Source of the DNA: Gordonia gummivorans
Lineage (GTDB): Bacteria; Actinomycetota; Actinomycetes; Mycobacteriales; Mycobacteriaceae
Direction: 5' to 3'
Assembly: GCF_022513585.1 (NCBI RefSeq)
Contig: NZ_JAKWBF010000022.1
Location: forward strand, 1-64,000
DNA: 64,000 nt
In this document: positions 18,089 through 26,409 of the stretch, one piece after another
Position numbering within the stretch: position 1 is the first letter of the stretch
Layout of the letters: each line of letters opens with the position of its first letter
Notes under the pieces: generated by a model
What the model was told of the DNA's origin: nothing
The model's database searches: none
Seen by the model: only the letters and a program-made list of their open reading frames with translations
Position numbers and translations under genes: made by a program

Positions 18089-18119
18089 TTGCGTCGAACC
18101 GGCTAATTGGTTGTATTCT
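18089..18119 (+). promoter_or_regulatory. possible promoter of the tRNA-Tyr/Thr/Met-rpmG unit
   Basis: TTGCGT at 18089-18094 and TGTATT/TATTCT at 18112-18119 (spacing 17-19), about 45 bases before tRNA-Tyr. Only partial matches to the vegetative consensus. Confidence 0.35.
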
Positions 18120-18164
18120 TCTCGGCGGTGTTCTTACGCTGGATATCCGGCGCGAGAGCGTCAC

Positions 18165-18245
18165 GGCAGATTGCCCGAGCGGCCAATGGGAGCGGACTGT
18201 AAATCCGTCGCGAAAGCTACGCAGGTTCGAATCCTGCATCTGCCA
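18165..18245 (+). tRNA. tRNA-Tyr (GTA)
   Basis: 81 nt; acceptor arms GGCAGAT and ATCTGCC pair fully, discriminator A, anticodon GTA at 18199-18201 and a T-arm GCAGGTTCGAATCCTGC. The extra length is in the long variable arm normal for bacterial tRNA-Tyr. Confidence 0.95.
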
Positions 18246-18373
18246 CAAGCGTGGTCGACATCGGCGAGAGCGCTCATCAGCAGGCCTTCTGACCTGCGAT
18301 TTGGTGAGCGCACGAGTCGGTGTGTAACCTCGTTAAGGCTCTCGAGCCGCCCGGAGACGAGCGGATCGGGCAC

Positions 18374-18446
18374 GCCCCCTTAGCTCAGTCGGCAGAGCGT
18401 TTCCATGGTAAGGAAAAGGTCGACGGTTCGATTCCGTCAGGGGGCT
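18374..18446 (+). tRNA. tRNA-Thr (GGT)
   Basis: 73 nt; acceptor GCCCCCT pairs with AGGGGGC, anticodon GGT at 18407-18409, T-loop GGTTCGATTCC. Second of three clustered tRNAs. Confidence 0.95.
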
Positions 18447-18467
18447 CGCTGGACGCAAGTCCAACGG

Positions 18468-18541
18468 GGCGGTGTAGCTCAGCTGGTTAGAGCGCACGAC
18501 TCATAATCGTGAGGTCGAGGGATCGAGCCCCTCCACCGCTA
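18468..18541 (+). tRNA. tRNA-Met (CAT, elongator)
   Basis: 74 nt; acceptor GGCGGTG with CACCGCT (first pair G-U), anticodon CAT at 18502-18504. The paired acceptor end and TAGCTCAG D-arm fit an elongator rather than initiator tRNA. Confidence 0.92.
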
Positions 18542-18636
18542 CACATCGGGTCCGGTAACGGAGCCGAGCGAAAGGGTCGCCGTCCCGCTGGGAAACGTCG
18601 ATCGCGACCACGTACCACCCGAAAGAAGGCAATCAA

Positions 18637-18804
18637 GTGGCCTCCTCCACAGATGTTCGCCCCAAGATCACCTTGGCGTGCGAGGTGTGCAAGCACCGCA
18701 ACTACATCACCAAGAAGAACCGTCGCAACGATCCCGATCGTCTCGAGATCAAGAAGTTCTGCCCGAACTGCGGCAAGCATCAGGCACATAAGGAATCGCG
18801 CTGA
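18637..18804 (+). CDS. rpmG: 50S ribosomal protein L33
   Basis: A 55-residue protein from GTG 18637 with AAAGAAGG upstream. It reads [20 protein letters not shown] at the start and ends [17 protein letters not shown]. The paired CxxC motifs (CEVC, CPNC) make this the zinc-binding form of L33 and match mycobacterial RpmG2. It lies just after tRNA-Met and before hadAB, the same order as Rv0634B-Rv0635. It is too short for common ORF length cut-offs. Confidence 0.95.
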   Translation: MASSTDVRPKITLACEVCKHRNYITKKNRRNDPDRLEIKKFCPNCGKHQAHKESR

Positions 18805-18954
18805 CGACTCCGTGACGCGGAGTTGCGCTGACGGCTCCTCGCAGGGAGAGCCGGAGCGATTCGGACGTCGGTGACCCCGACGCACAAGAGATGAACGGGC
18901 CGCCTCGACGAGGTGGTCCGTTTTCTTTGTCAGAGATTTGTTGAGGTGGTAGCG

Positions 18955-20049
18955 ATGACCCAGGTGGCACAGAGAGATCTCGAGGAGCGGATGGACTCGT
19001 TGAAGACCGATGCGAAGCTGACTCCCGAGGAGATCGCCGAGCACACCAAGACGCTCGTCGGATTCAACTACACCGTCGACGACTACTACGAGATCGGTCG
19101 CGAGGAGATCCGCAAACACGCTCTTGCCGTGCAGGACGCTCACCCGACGCACTGGGACGAGGCGGCTGCCCGCGCGATGGGCCACGATTGCCTGATCGCC
19201 GCGCCGACCTATGTGTCGGTGCTCGGCATCATCGCGCAGCGCCGGCTGTTCGAGGACGTCATCACCGGATACGACCTCTGGCAGATCATGCAGACCGACC
19301 AGCGACTGATCTACCACCAGCCGATGAAGGTCGGCGACCAGTTGGTGTGCGACGTCTCGCTGGACTCGTTCCGGCATGTGACGAGCCCCGAGATGATCGA
19401 CCTGATGGTCACCAAGAACGTCATCTGGAACCAGCACGACGAACCGGTGATGACCACCTACACGTCGCTGGCCGCGCGGCCCGGCATGGAGATCGCGCCG
19501 GAGCTGACCGAGTCGCTCGACCACGTGATGATGAAGGTCGACAAGACCGGTCACGCGGGCCGGACGGTGGAGCCGGAACCGGGTCGCTACGAACTGCCCG
19601 ACCCGACGCAGTCGCCCGGTGCGTTCGCGTCGATCGACTTCGACACGCTGACCGTCGGCCAGGAACTCCCGGCCAAACGGTTCCTGCTCACGCGGGGCAA
19701 CCTGACCAACTATGCGGGTGTCGCGGGCGACCCCAACCCCATCCACTTCTCCGATCACCTGGTGAAGGCCGCAGGCATGGAGGGTGTGGTGGCGCACGGC
19801 ATGCAGACGATGGGTCTCGGTGCCACCTTCATCTCCGAGTTCATCGGCGATCCCGCGGCGTTCTGCGAGTACAACGTCCGCTTCACCAGCCCGGTGTACG
19901 TGCCGGCCGACGACAGCGCCGCGGTCGACTTCACCGGCAAGGTCAAGTCGCTGGACCCCGAGACCCGTCAGGGTGTCATCGCCATCGTCGCCAAGCAGGG
20001 TGACCGCAAGATCTTCGGCCGCGCGCAGGCCAAGATCCAGTTCAACTGA
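18955..20049 (+). CDS. hadAB: fused (3R)-hydroxyacyl-ACP dehydratase HadA-HadB
   Basis: 364 residues from ATG 18955 (MTQVAQRDLEERM). The first half (about 30-170, LVGFNYTVDDYYEIGREEI...HPTHWDEAAA...APTYVSVLG) is HadA/UPF0336. The second half (about 225-364) is a MaoC hot-dog domain like HadB with the catalytic Asp259/His264 in GDPNPIHFSDHLV and VVAHGMQTMG. In M. tuberculosis these are separate genes (Rv0635, Rv0636) forming the FAS-II dehydratase for mycolic acids; here one chain carries both, as known in some other Mycobacteriales. HadA supplies substrate binding and HadB catalysis. No hadC follows. A strong terminator ends the unit. Confidence 0.93.
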   Translation: MTQVAQRDLEERMDSLKTDAKLTPEEIAEHTKTLVGFNYTVDDYYEIGREEIRKHALAVQDAHPTHWDEAAARAMGHDCLIAAPTYVSVLGIIAQRRLFEDVITGYDLWQIMQTDQRLIYHQPMKVGDQLVCDVSLDSFRHVTSPEMIDLMVTKNVIWNQHDEPVMTTYTSLAARPGMEIAPELTESLDHVMMKVDKTGHAGRTVEPEPGRYELPDPTQSPGAFASIDFDTLTVGQELPAKRFLLTRGNLTNYAGVAGDPNPIHFSDHLVKAAGMEGVVAHGMQTMGLGATFISEFIGDPAAFCEYNVRFTSPVYVPADDSAAVDFTGKVKSLDPETRQGVIAIVAKQGDRKIFGRAQAKIQFN

Positions 20050-20062
20050 CCCACACACGAAA

Positions 20063-20104
20063 CTGGGCCTGATCTGCTTGGGGTGACAAGCGGATCAGGC
20101 CCAG
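20063..20104. terminator. hairpin terminator after hadAB
   Basis: Arms CTGGGCCTGATCTGCTT (20063-20079) and AAGCGGATCAGGCCCAG (20088-20104), one mismatch, 8-base loop. It lies between the convergent hadAB and DUF4189 genes and can serve both. Confidence 0.8.
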
Positions 20105-20126
20105 ATCTGTCGTGACTGGGGGTCTG

Positions 20127-20504
20127 TCATCGAGCGGTGCAGGTCCACCGTGCGACGTAGCCGGCAGAGCCCAGTCGGTTCAGCGCGGCGCGCTCGGCGG
20201 TGTAGCGGGACGGGTAGCCCCGCGCCCATGCCCAGCGGCTCTTGCTGTTGGTGTAGGCGATGGCGCCGCAGGAGTTCACGAACGAGAACTGCCCACAGTG
20301 CGAGCCGCACAGTGCCTTCGCCCGGTTGATGGCGGACTGCGCGGTCGGGTAGTTGTAGGCCGTGGCGGTCCGACCGTTGTTGTCGAAGGCGATGGCGCCC
20401 CAGTAGTCGCGAGCTGCGTCTGCGGGACCCGCGGCCGAGAGGGCTGTGCCTCCGGCCGCCAATGAAGCGGCAATTCCGATGGATGCGATGAATTTCTTGT
20501 TCAT
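20127..20504 (-). CDS. secreted DUF4189 domain protein
   Basis: A 125-residue protein with a clear signal peptide (MNKKFIASIGIAASLAAGG..., cleavage after ADA near residue 30) and one DUF4189 domain: RDYWGAIAFDNNGRTATAYN, then QSAINRAKALCGSHCGQF and SCGAIAYTN. Four Cys residues probably form disulfides outside the cell. DUF4189 is common in secreted proteins of Mycobacteriales and has no proven function. Stands alone between hadAB and tRNA-Trp. Confidence 0.9.
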   Translation of the reverse strand: MNKKFIASIGIAASLAAGGTALSAAGPADAARDYWGAIAFDNNGRTATAYNYPTAQSAINRAKALCGSHCGQFSFVNSCGAIAYTNSKSRWAWARGYPSRYTAERAALNRLGSAGYVARWTCTAR

Positions 20505-20637
20505 GCGACTAAAGGTAAGCCGCCTGGTAGGCCTGCCGGAAGATGTGGTATGTCGATCGAATTACGTGGGCGACAACTCGGTCCGACGGACCGGTTTTGG
20601 GTTCGGCTCCCTTCGTGCTCTACACTGAAGTGTCAGG

Positions 20638-20669
20638 TTGACTCTTGACTTACGCGCTGCCCATAGGGT
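20638..20669 (+). promoter_or_regulatory. possible promoter of tRNA-Trp-secE-nusG
   Basis: Overlapping TTGACT boxes at 20638 and 20645 and CATAGG/TAGGGT at 20662-20669 (18-nt spacing for the first pair), about 55 bases before tRNA-Trp. Spacing for the second pair is too short; the call is tentative. Confidence 0.4.
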
Positions 20670-20723
20670 GGCGCGTTGGTTGTGTTAGGAGCCGATCGAC
20701 GGTGATCACCCCGGTGGTCACAA

Positions 20724-20796
<73 letters not shown>

Positions 20797-20835
20797 CCCT
20801 GGTGAAGGGCACACGTTGACGAGAGGACCTCGAAG

Positions 20836-21327
20836 TTGAGCAAGCGAGACCGGGCTTCGGCCGCCAAAGACGCCGCGAAGGAATCCGCCGCGGCCGAATC
20901 GGCTGCGGAGGAGCTCGACGGTCGCGACGAAGCCGCGGACGACGTCGAAGCATCGGATGACACCACGTCGTCCGAGGAAACGACGACGAAGGATCTGCGG
21001 CCGTCCGGCAAGCGCTCGGCTCGGGGTCGTCGGTCGGCGGGTGCATCCGACACCGACGGAGACGCGGACGCCGATGGTGGTTCCGCGGTCGCCGTCAAGG
21101 AACGCAAGAAGAAGAAGGTGTCTGCCGAGGAGAGCCGGAATCCGTTCACACGGATCTGGGTGTTCCTCACGCAGGTCGTCACAGAGCTGAAGAAGGTCAT
21201 CTGGCCGACTCGTCGGGAGATGATCACCTACACGATCGTCGTGTTGGTCTTCGTGATCATCATGACGGCGTTCATCGCCGGCATCGACATCCTCTTCGCC
21301 AAGGGCGTCCTCTGGTTGTTCGGCTGA
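20836..21327 (+). CDS. secE: preprotein translocase subunit SecE
   Basis: 163 residues from TTG 20836 with GAGAGG upstream. The last 60 residues are the conserved SecE core: [27 protein letters not shown], and one membrane helix. The first 100 residues form a long Ala/Asp/Glu-rich and then Lys/Arg-rich cytosolic extension with no domain, longer than in most bacteria but usual in this group. SecE clamps SecY in the Sec channel. It heads the secE-nusG-rplK-rplA run. Confidence 0.95.
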   Translation: MSKRDRASAAKDAAKESAAAESAAEELDGRDEAADDVEASDDTTSSEETTTKDLRPSGKRSARGRRSAGASDTDGDADADGGSAVAVKERKKKKVSAEESRNPFTRIWVFLTQVVTELKKVIWPTRREMITYTIVVLVFVIIMTAFIAGIDILFAKGVLWLFG

Positions 21328-21397
21328 TCCACGCAAGTGGGTGTGCCGGTCGACCACGACGACCGCAAACGTAGGAATACAAAGGAGCGTGGGCGCA

Positions 21398-22276
21398 GTG
21401 AGCACCCCGGAGAACGAGAACGTTTCGGCAGCGCAGGACAGCGCGGTCGATGTCGTCGATGCCGACGTCGTTGAAGACGCCGTGGCGACCGTGGACGAGA
21501 CCGACGATCCGGGTGTCGAGGCCCAGGCAGAGGCCGCTGAGGACGAGGCGGACGCCGTCGAGGGTGGCGAGGACGCTGTCGAGAAGGCCGACGAAGCCGC
21601 CGAGGCTGTCGCCGAAGAAGCTGCTGCCGAGCCCGCTGTCGAAGAGGAGCTCGACCCGGTCGAAGAACTCCGCAAGCAGCTGCGTCGCGCGCCGGGCGAC
21701 TGGTATGTGATCCACAGTTACGCCGGGTACGAGAACAAGGTGAAGGCCAACCTCGAGACCCGCGTGCAGAACCTCGACGTCGGCGACTACATCTTCCAGG
21801 TCGAGGTCCCGACCGAAGAGGTCACCGAGATCAAGAACGGCCAGCCCAAGAAGGTCAACCGCAAGGTGCTGCCCGGCTACATCCTGGTGCGCATGGATCT
21901 CAACGACGAGTCGTGGGGCGCCGTGCGCAACACCCCGGGTGTCACCGGGTTCGTCGGCATGAACTCGAAGCCGTCGCCGCTGAGCCTCAACGAGGTGCTG
22001 CAGTTCCTGATGCCGCGCACCGAGGCGAAGAAGCCGGCTGCGTCGAAGGGTGCCGCAGCCGAGGGTGTGGAGGCCGCGGCCGCCGCAGCCACTGCGACCA
22101 TCGAGGTCGACTTCGAGGTCGGCGAGTCGGTCACCGTCATGGACGGCCCGTTCGCGACCCTGCCCGCGTCGATCTCCGAGGTCAACGCCGAGCAGCGCAA
22201 GGTCAAGGTGCTCGTGTCGATCTTCGGTCGCGAGACCCCGGTCGAGCTGGCGTTCAACCAGGTCGAGAAGATTTAA
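21398..22276 (+). CDS. nusG: transcription termination/antitermination factor NusG
   Basis: 292 residues from GTG 21398, with AAAGGAG 10 bases upstream. Residues 1-105 are an acidic Ala/Glu/Val-rich extension. The NGN domain starts around [33 protein letters not shown] and the gap-loop TPGVTGFVG follow. The KOW domain is at the C-terminus ([18 protein letters not shown]...[20 protein letters not shown] type). Between them lies an Ala-rich linker. NusG binds RNA polymerase and links transcription to translation or Rho. A frame extension upstream of the GTG has no ribosome site. Confidence 0.95.
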   Translation: MSTPENENVSAAQDSAVDVVDADVVEDAVATVDETDDPGVEAQAEAAEDEADAVEGGEDAVEKADEAAEAVAEEAAAEPAVEEELDPVEELRKQLRRAPGDWYVIHSYAGYENKVKANLETRVQNLDVGDYIFQVEVPTEEVTEIKNGQPKKVNRKVLPGYILVRMDLNDESWGAVRNTPGVTGFVGMNSKPSPLSLNEVLQFLMPRTEAKKPAASKGAAAEGVEAAAAAATATIEVDFEVGESVTVMDGPFATLPASISEVNAEQRKVKVLVSIFGRETPVELAFNQVEKI

Positions 22277-22280
22277 ACGG

Positions 22281-22328
22281 CGCCCTTCGAGGCCCGTCGC
22301 CAGCGCTCCTCGCACCTCAGGGAGCGGA
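22281..22328 (+). repeat. dispersed intergenic repeat, family 2 (copy b)
   Basis: CCCTTCGAGGCCCGTCGCCA then GCGCTCCTCGCACCTCAGGG, matching copies a and c. It lies between nusG and rplK, inside a normally tight operon. Confidence 0.8.
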
Positions 22329-22400
22329 AGCGGGCGCTGACATAAGAACTTCCACGCCTCCAGCGGACGTGGATTTGCAAGAAACAAACAAGGAACAAGG

Positions 22401-22835
22401 ATGCCTCCCAAGAAGAAGAAGCTCGCCGGGATCATCAAGCTCCAGATCCAGGCAGGCGCGGCCAACCCGGCCCCGCCCGTGGGTCCGGCGCTCGGTCAGC
22501 ACGGCGTGAACATCATGGAATTCTGCAAGGCGTACAACGCCGCGACCGAGTCGCAGCGTGGCAACGTCGTGCCGGTGGAGATCTTCGTGTACGAAGATCG
22601 CTCGTTCGACTTCAAGTTGAAGACCCCGCCGGCCGCGAAGCTGCTGCTGAAGGCTGCCGGTCTGCAGAAGGGCTCGGGCGAGCCCCACGTCAAGAAGGTC
22701 GGCAAGGTGTCGATGGACCAGGTCCGCGAGATCGCCAAGACCAAGGCCGAAGACCTCAATGCCAACGACATCGATCAGGCCGCGAAGATCATCGCCGGTA
22801 CTGCTCGGTCGATGGGTATCACCGTCGAAGGCTGA
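22401..22835 (+). CDS. rplK: 50S ribosomal protein L11
   Basis: 144 residues opening [19 protein letters not shown] with the L11 signature [20 protein letters not shown] and a C-terminal rRNA-binding domain ending [21 protein letters not shown]11 binds the GTPase-associated centre of 23S rRNA and is the site sensed by RelA and thiostrepton. AAGGAACAAGG precedes the ATG. Confidence 0.98.
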
Positions 22836-22917
22836 TCTACCAGCGCAACCAAGTGGGAGGGCCGGCTCGGCCCACTAACCACGAACTCGTCAAGCAACAC
22901 GGAGAAAGAACAGAGCA

Positions 22918-23634
22918 ATGAGCAAGAACAGCAAGGCCTACAAGGCCGCGGCCGAGAAGGTCGACAAGTCCAAGCTCTACAGCCCGCTGGAGGCTGCTGA
23001 GCTGGCCAAGGACACCTCGTCGACGAAGACCGATTCGACCGTTGAGGTCGCGATCCGGCTGGGCGTCGACCCCCGCAAGGCAGACCAGATGGTTCGAGGC
23101 ACCGTCAACCTGCCGCACGGAACCGGTAAGACCGCCCGCGTCATCGTCTTCGCGGCCGGCGACAAGGCCGCCGAGGCCACCGCCGCCGGTGCCGACGAGG
23201 TCGGTGCCGAGGACCTGATCGAGAAGATCCAGGGCGGCTGGCTGGACTTCGACGCCGCGATCGCCACCCCGGACCAGATGGCCAAGGTCGGTCGTATCGC
23301 GCGTGTCCTGGGCCCGCGTGGTCTGATGCCGAACCCGAAGACGGGCACCGTCACCACCGACGTGACCAAGGCCGTCAACGACATCAAGGGCGGCAAGATC
23401 AACTTCCGCGTCGACAAGGCAGCCAACCTGCATTTCGTCATCGGTAAGGCGTCGTTCGACGCCACCAAGCTGGCCGAGAACTACGGCGCGGCCTTCGACG
23501 AGATCATGCGCGCCAAGCCATCGGCCGCCAAGGGTCGCTACATCAAGAAGGTGACCGTCTCCACGACGACGGGCCCGGGCATCCCGGTCGACCCGGCAGT
23601 CACCCGCAACTTCGCCGAGCCCGCACAGGCCTGA
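22918..23634 (+). CDS. rplA: 50S ribosomal protein L1
   Basis: 238 residues; [40 protein letters not shown] and [16 protein letters not shown] are L1 hallmarks. L1 binds the 23S rRNA L1 stalk and in many bacteria represses the L11-L1 mRNA. GGAGAAAG lies before the ATG. A strong terminator follows. Confidence 0.98.
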   Translation: MSKNSKAYKAAAEKVDKSKLYSPLEAAELAKDTSSTKTDSTVEVAIRLGVDPRKADQMVRGTVNLPHGTGKTARVIVFAAGDKAAEATAAGADEVGAEDLIEKIQGGWLDFDAAIATPDQMAKVGRIARVLGPRGLMPNPKTGTVTTDVTKAVNDIKGGKINFRVDKAANLHFVIGKASFDATKLAENYGAAFDEIMRAKPSAAKGRYIKKVTVSTTTGPGIPVDPAVTRNFAEPAQA

Positions 23635-23646
23635 GCGAAACCCGCA

Positions 23647-24258
23647 TCACGAACCCCCGACCGCCGATGGTGGTCGGGGGTTCGTTGTCTCTCTGCGTGA
23701 GGTCGGGATCGGCAGCAACCTCCACGCCGCGAGCGCGAACGCGGCCTGGCCGGCGGAGTTGATGCTCTGCTCGATCCACTGCGCGGTCATCGTCTGCTCA
23801 CCCGACGACATCGGACCGAGAGCGTAGGTGGCGAGCAGGCTGCATGCGAGAAGTGCGACGGTCGGGGTGTCACGTGCACGGCGTGCGTCGCGCCCGAGTG
23901 CGACGAACAACGCCGTGACACCGACGATGGCGGCCACCAGGAATCCGTCGGCGATGGACGGTATTGCCACGCCGAGAGCGGCTGCGGCACAGCAAATTAC
24001 AGCTACGGCTGGGTTGCGCAGACCCCACGCGGCGGCAGCCAACAAGACGAAACCGCAACCCATCAACGGGAACAGCGCGTCGGCGAGGCGGGGGAGGTCG
24101 GCGATGTCGGCCGCAGCGAGTAGTTTCCAGGTCGCCTTGCCGGCCGCGATCATGACGGCGGCGACGTACCCGGCGGGTTGGCGGAGGCGGTATGCGGTGA
24201 GTGCGGCTGCGACTGCGCCGAGGATCACCGGCACGAAGTCACCGCGGCGGTCGCCCAA
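23647..24258 (-). CDS. multi-pass membrane protein of unknown function
   Basis: A 203-residue protein with about six hydrophobic segments rich in Ala, Val and Leu, short loops and a polar Pro/Arg/Thr tail. I do not recognise a family. The strict reading-frame length and typical third-position GC support coding, yet the tail is encoded by the terminator of the rplKA operon, so its last residues may not be conserved. The family-3 repeat lies upstream of its start. An integral membrane protein is clear; no function is proposed. Confidence 0.65.
   Translation of the reverse strand: MGDRRGDFVPVILGAVAAALTAYRLRQPAGYVAAVMIAAGKATWKLLAAADIADLPRLADALFPLMGCGFVLLAAAAWGLRNPAVAVICCAAAALGVAIPSIADGFLVAAIVGVTALFVALGRDARRARDTPTVALLACSLLATYALGPMSSGEQTMTAQWIEQSINSAGQAAFALAAWRLLPIPTSRRETTNPRPPSAVGGS
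23650..23684. terminator. hairpin terminator after rplA
   Basis: Perfect arms CGAACCCCCGACC (23650-23662) and GGTCGGGGGTTCG (23672-23684) with a 9-base loop, 16 bp after the rplA stop. It overlaps the last codons of the convergent membrane-protein gene. Confidence 0.8.
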
Positions 24259-24349
24259 CTCCCCGGATCAGCGACCTACCCGCCGCCTGCGGCGGCGATC
24301 GTGGAGGCGGGAAGAGGGCCGTGGAGCGCGGCGCGGCGACGATGATCCA

Positions 24350-24460
24350 CGAAAAATAGGGGAAGAAACTCGTCCCCTACCCCTGGAGTCCTCCCCGCGA
24401 ATTTTCTCGCGGACGACTCAACAAGCAGGGGCAGAAAGTAGGGGAAGAACCTTCCCCTAC
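24350..24460 (-). repeat. dispersed intergenic repeat, family 3 (copy A), with two hairpins
   Basis: On the minus strand this reads as the same roughly 100-110-bp element as 56700-56800. It contains hairpins TAGGGGAAG...CCCCTA (24357-24379) and GTAGGGGAAG-AAC-CTTCCCCTAC (24438-24460), joined by GTCGTCCGCGAGAAAATTCG-type sequence, with a T-run after the first hairpin on the minus strand. It is the main content of the 378-bp gap 24259-24636; nothing else is recognisable in that gap. Confidence 0.8.
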
Positions 24461-24636
24461 GCGGTGACCTGCGGAAATCTGTACCTGGAGGCTGGCCAGG
24501 TGCATTGTGCACGTGGTCGGGTTGAGGGGTACAGGCATCCGACGGGGTCGCTGTGGGTTCGGGTGGGTCGGAATGCCTCGCGCCCGGCGACCACGCTCGC
24601 CCGGCCTCCGCGACGCCGACGACGTCAGGGGGCCGC

Positions 24637-25584
24637 TCAGCCCGCGGTCGGTGCGGTGACGCAGCGCGTTGCGAACGTGATGATCTCGTCGGCGACGTCG
24701 TCGCGGATCTCCGGCTCGTTGTGGACTTCGTGACGAAAACCGCTGTAGACGCGGGCGCGGACGTCGGGGTGGCCGGTCGCGATCAGGCGGTTGGCGACGT
24801 GATAGGCGCCTTCGCCGTAGTTGGTGACGGGGTCGTCGTCGCCGGCGAGGATGAGGACCGGCAGATCTGGACGCACGCCGGTGTAGAAGCCGTCGCCGTT
24901 TGCGGTGTCGTAGAGGTCGATGAAGCCACGGATGAAGCGGACCGACATGGGGGCGCCGAAGTTGTTGAACGGGTCGGTCGCGTGGTCGCGCACGACCTCG
25001 GCGTCGCGGGCCACCCAGTCGGTGGGGCCGGCACCCTCGCCGTAACGGGACACGAAACCGTCGAACAGCGCGGCGAGATACTGCTCGCCGACAATGCCTT
25101 CGGGGTCCGATTCGGACGCCAACCCGTCGCGGTCGACGAGCGTTTCGATGCCGTGCATCTGCGCGGCGATCCCGCCGAGGATGAGACCGGCGACATGGTC
25201 ACTGTCGCCGGCGACCAGGCCGCGCGCGATCATCGATCCCCACGAGTGCCCGAAGACGATGTAGGGCAGGTCGGGAAAGCGTTCGCGGACGGCTGCGGCG
25301 AGGGTTCGCTCGTCGGCGAGCACCACCTGATCGGCGTCGTCGCCGGCGTCGCCCCAGATGCCCGACGTCATGGCGGTCTTGCCGTGGCCGGCGTGGTCGT
25401 CGGCGGCGACCACGAACCCGGCGTCGAGCAGCTTGGTGATGAGCGGCAAATACCGTCGCGAGTGTTCACCCAGACCGTGGATGAGATGGATGATCCCGAC
25501 GGCCGGCCGGACCGGAACGTAGATCCAGCCGAAGATGGTGTCGCGTCCGTTGTGCGACGTGAATTCGACCTCGTGAAGCGACAT
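24637..25584 (-). CDS. alpha/beta hydrolase, monoacylglycerol-lipase-like (serine aminopeptidase S33)
   Basis: A 315-residue cytosolic hydrolase. The oxyanion region is IHGLGEHSRRYLPL (36 onward), followed by the ADDHAGHG strand (61-68). The nucleophile is in FGHSWGSMIA (Ser114) and the C-terminal SGFRHEVHNEP supplies the catalytic His. These are features of Hydrolase_4/monoacylglycerol lipases. The likely role is hydrolysis of acylglycerols or other lipid esters. Single gene; the divergent secreted-protein gene starts about 200 bp away. Confidence 0.88.
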   Translation of the reverse strand: MSLHEVEFTSHNGRDTIFGWIYVPVRPAVGIIHLIHGLGEHSRRYLPLITKLLDAGFVVAADDHAGHGKTAMTSGIWGDAGDDADQVVLADERTLAAAVRERFPDLPYIVFGHSWGSMIARGLVAGDSDHVAGLILGGIAAQMHGIETLVDRDGLASESDPEGIVGEQYLAALFDGFVSRYGEGAGPTDWVARDAEVVRDHATDPFNNFGAPMSVRFIRGFIDLYDTANGDGFYTGVRPDLPVLILAGDDDPVTNYGEGAYHVANRLIATGHPDVRARVYSGFRHEVHNEPEIRDDVADEIITFATRCVTAPTAG

Positions 25585-25786
25585 CGTTGTCCTCCTCTGA
25601 CTGGCACTGTCGAGTCACACGCTAACAAGGTCGACGGGTCGGCGGCGGCTGATCGACGTCCCGTCCAGCCGATGAGACAGTAGCCCGATCGGACGAATTC
25701 GCCCGCGCCCGGCCGGTTTTGATTGCCCGACGGCTCTGCGGTGGGTACGAAGTACGGGGGGTCCAGAAGCATTCGGCAACCGCACG

Positions 25787-26308
25787 GTGCGGTGCCGTTC
25801 GAAAGGAATCACATACACGAAGCGAATCGTCTCCGGCGCACTCGCAGGCACGGCAGCGGTGGCCCTCTTCGCCGCCCCGGTCGTCGCGCAGGCCGACCCA
25901 CTCACCGACCTGATCAACGCGCTGAGCGCCGGCTCGTCGAGCGCCCCCGGCCCGCAGGGCGGCCAGCCCGGCAACCCGAGCGCGAACGGCGTCGCATCGA
26001 TCGTGACCAAGGTGGGCGCGTGGCACGGTCGCAGTGTCGGCCCGGACCAGTTCGACATCAAGCAGTTCCGCCCGGGTGTCACCTGGTCGGCGCGCGACCG
26101 GTCGAACGCCGAGGTCAAGGGCGAGAAGTGCCAGATCGAGATCTCCTTCCCCGGGACCGACAGGGCGACGTACAAGACGGCGGTCTGCTCGGGCTGGGTC
26201 GGATTCAGTGTCAAGTACCCGGGTCCCGGCACGTACTCGATCAAGGTGAAGGACGTCGTCTCGGGCGCGTCGTCGACCACGACGTTCAAGCTCGTCAACG
26301 GGAGCTGA
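25787..26308 (+). CDS. small secreted protein with an odd start codon
   Basis: About 163-173 residues, unrecognised. It has a textbook signal peptide (KRIVSGALAGTAAVALFAAP, cleavage after AQA) and a mature domain with two Cys, SWSAR-type beta strands and an end like an immunoglobulin-type fold (TYSIKVKDVVSGASSTTTFK). The only standard start is GTG 25787, yet the ribosome site AAAGGA (25802-25807) lies inside that frame. It is spaced nine bases before an ACG codon at 25817, exactly where MKRIVSG would begin. So either ACG is used, or an ATG has mutated to ACG, or GTG 25787 gives a slightly longer peptide. A hairpin terminator follows. Confidence 0.75.
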   Translation: MRCRSKGITYTKRIVSGALAGTAAVALFAAPVVAQADPLTDLINALSAGSSSAPGPQGGQPGNPSANGVASIVTKVGAWHGRSVGPDQFDIKQFRPGVTWSARDRSNAEVKGEKCQIEISFPGTDRATYKTAVCSGWVGFSVKYPGPGTYSIKVKDVVSGASSTTTFKLVNGS

Positions 26309-26327
26309 CCGCAGCCGAAGTCTGAGG

Positions 26328-26363
26328 AAGGCGAGGGTGCTGCAGAAGCACCCTCGCCTTTTT
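26328..26363 (+). terminator. Rho-independent terminator
   Basis: Arms AAGGCGAGGGTGCT (26328-26341) and AGCACCCTCGCCTT (26347-26360) with a 5-base loop, followed by TTT. It ends the secreted-protein transcript. Confidence 0.88.
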
Positions 26364-26409
26364 CGTCATCGGGACGGCATAGTGATGGTGCACCGACACA
26401 GGAGGCGTT

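Noticed and set aside
18487-20058. 523-codon minus-strand frame across tRNA-Met, rpmG and hadAB
   Set aside because: Crosses a tRNA gene and two confident genes on the other strand; no domain.
24276-24512. 78-codon minus-strand frame inside the family-3 repeat
   Set aside because: A similar peptide can be read from the second copy, but both simply translate the hairpin repeat; no ribosome site or start context.
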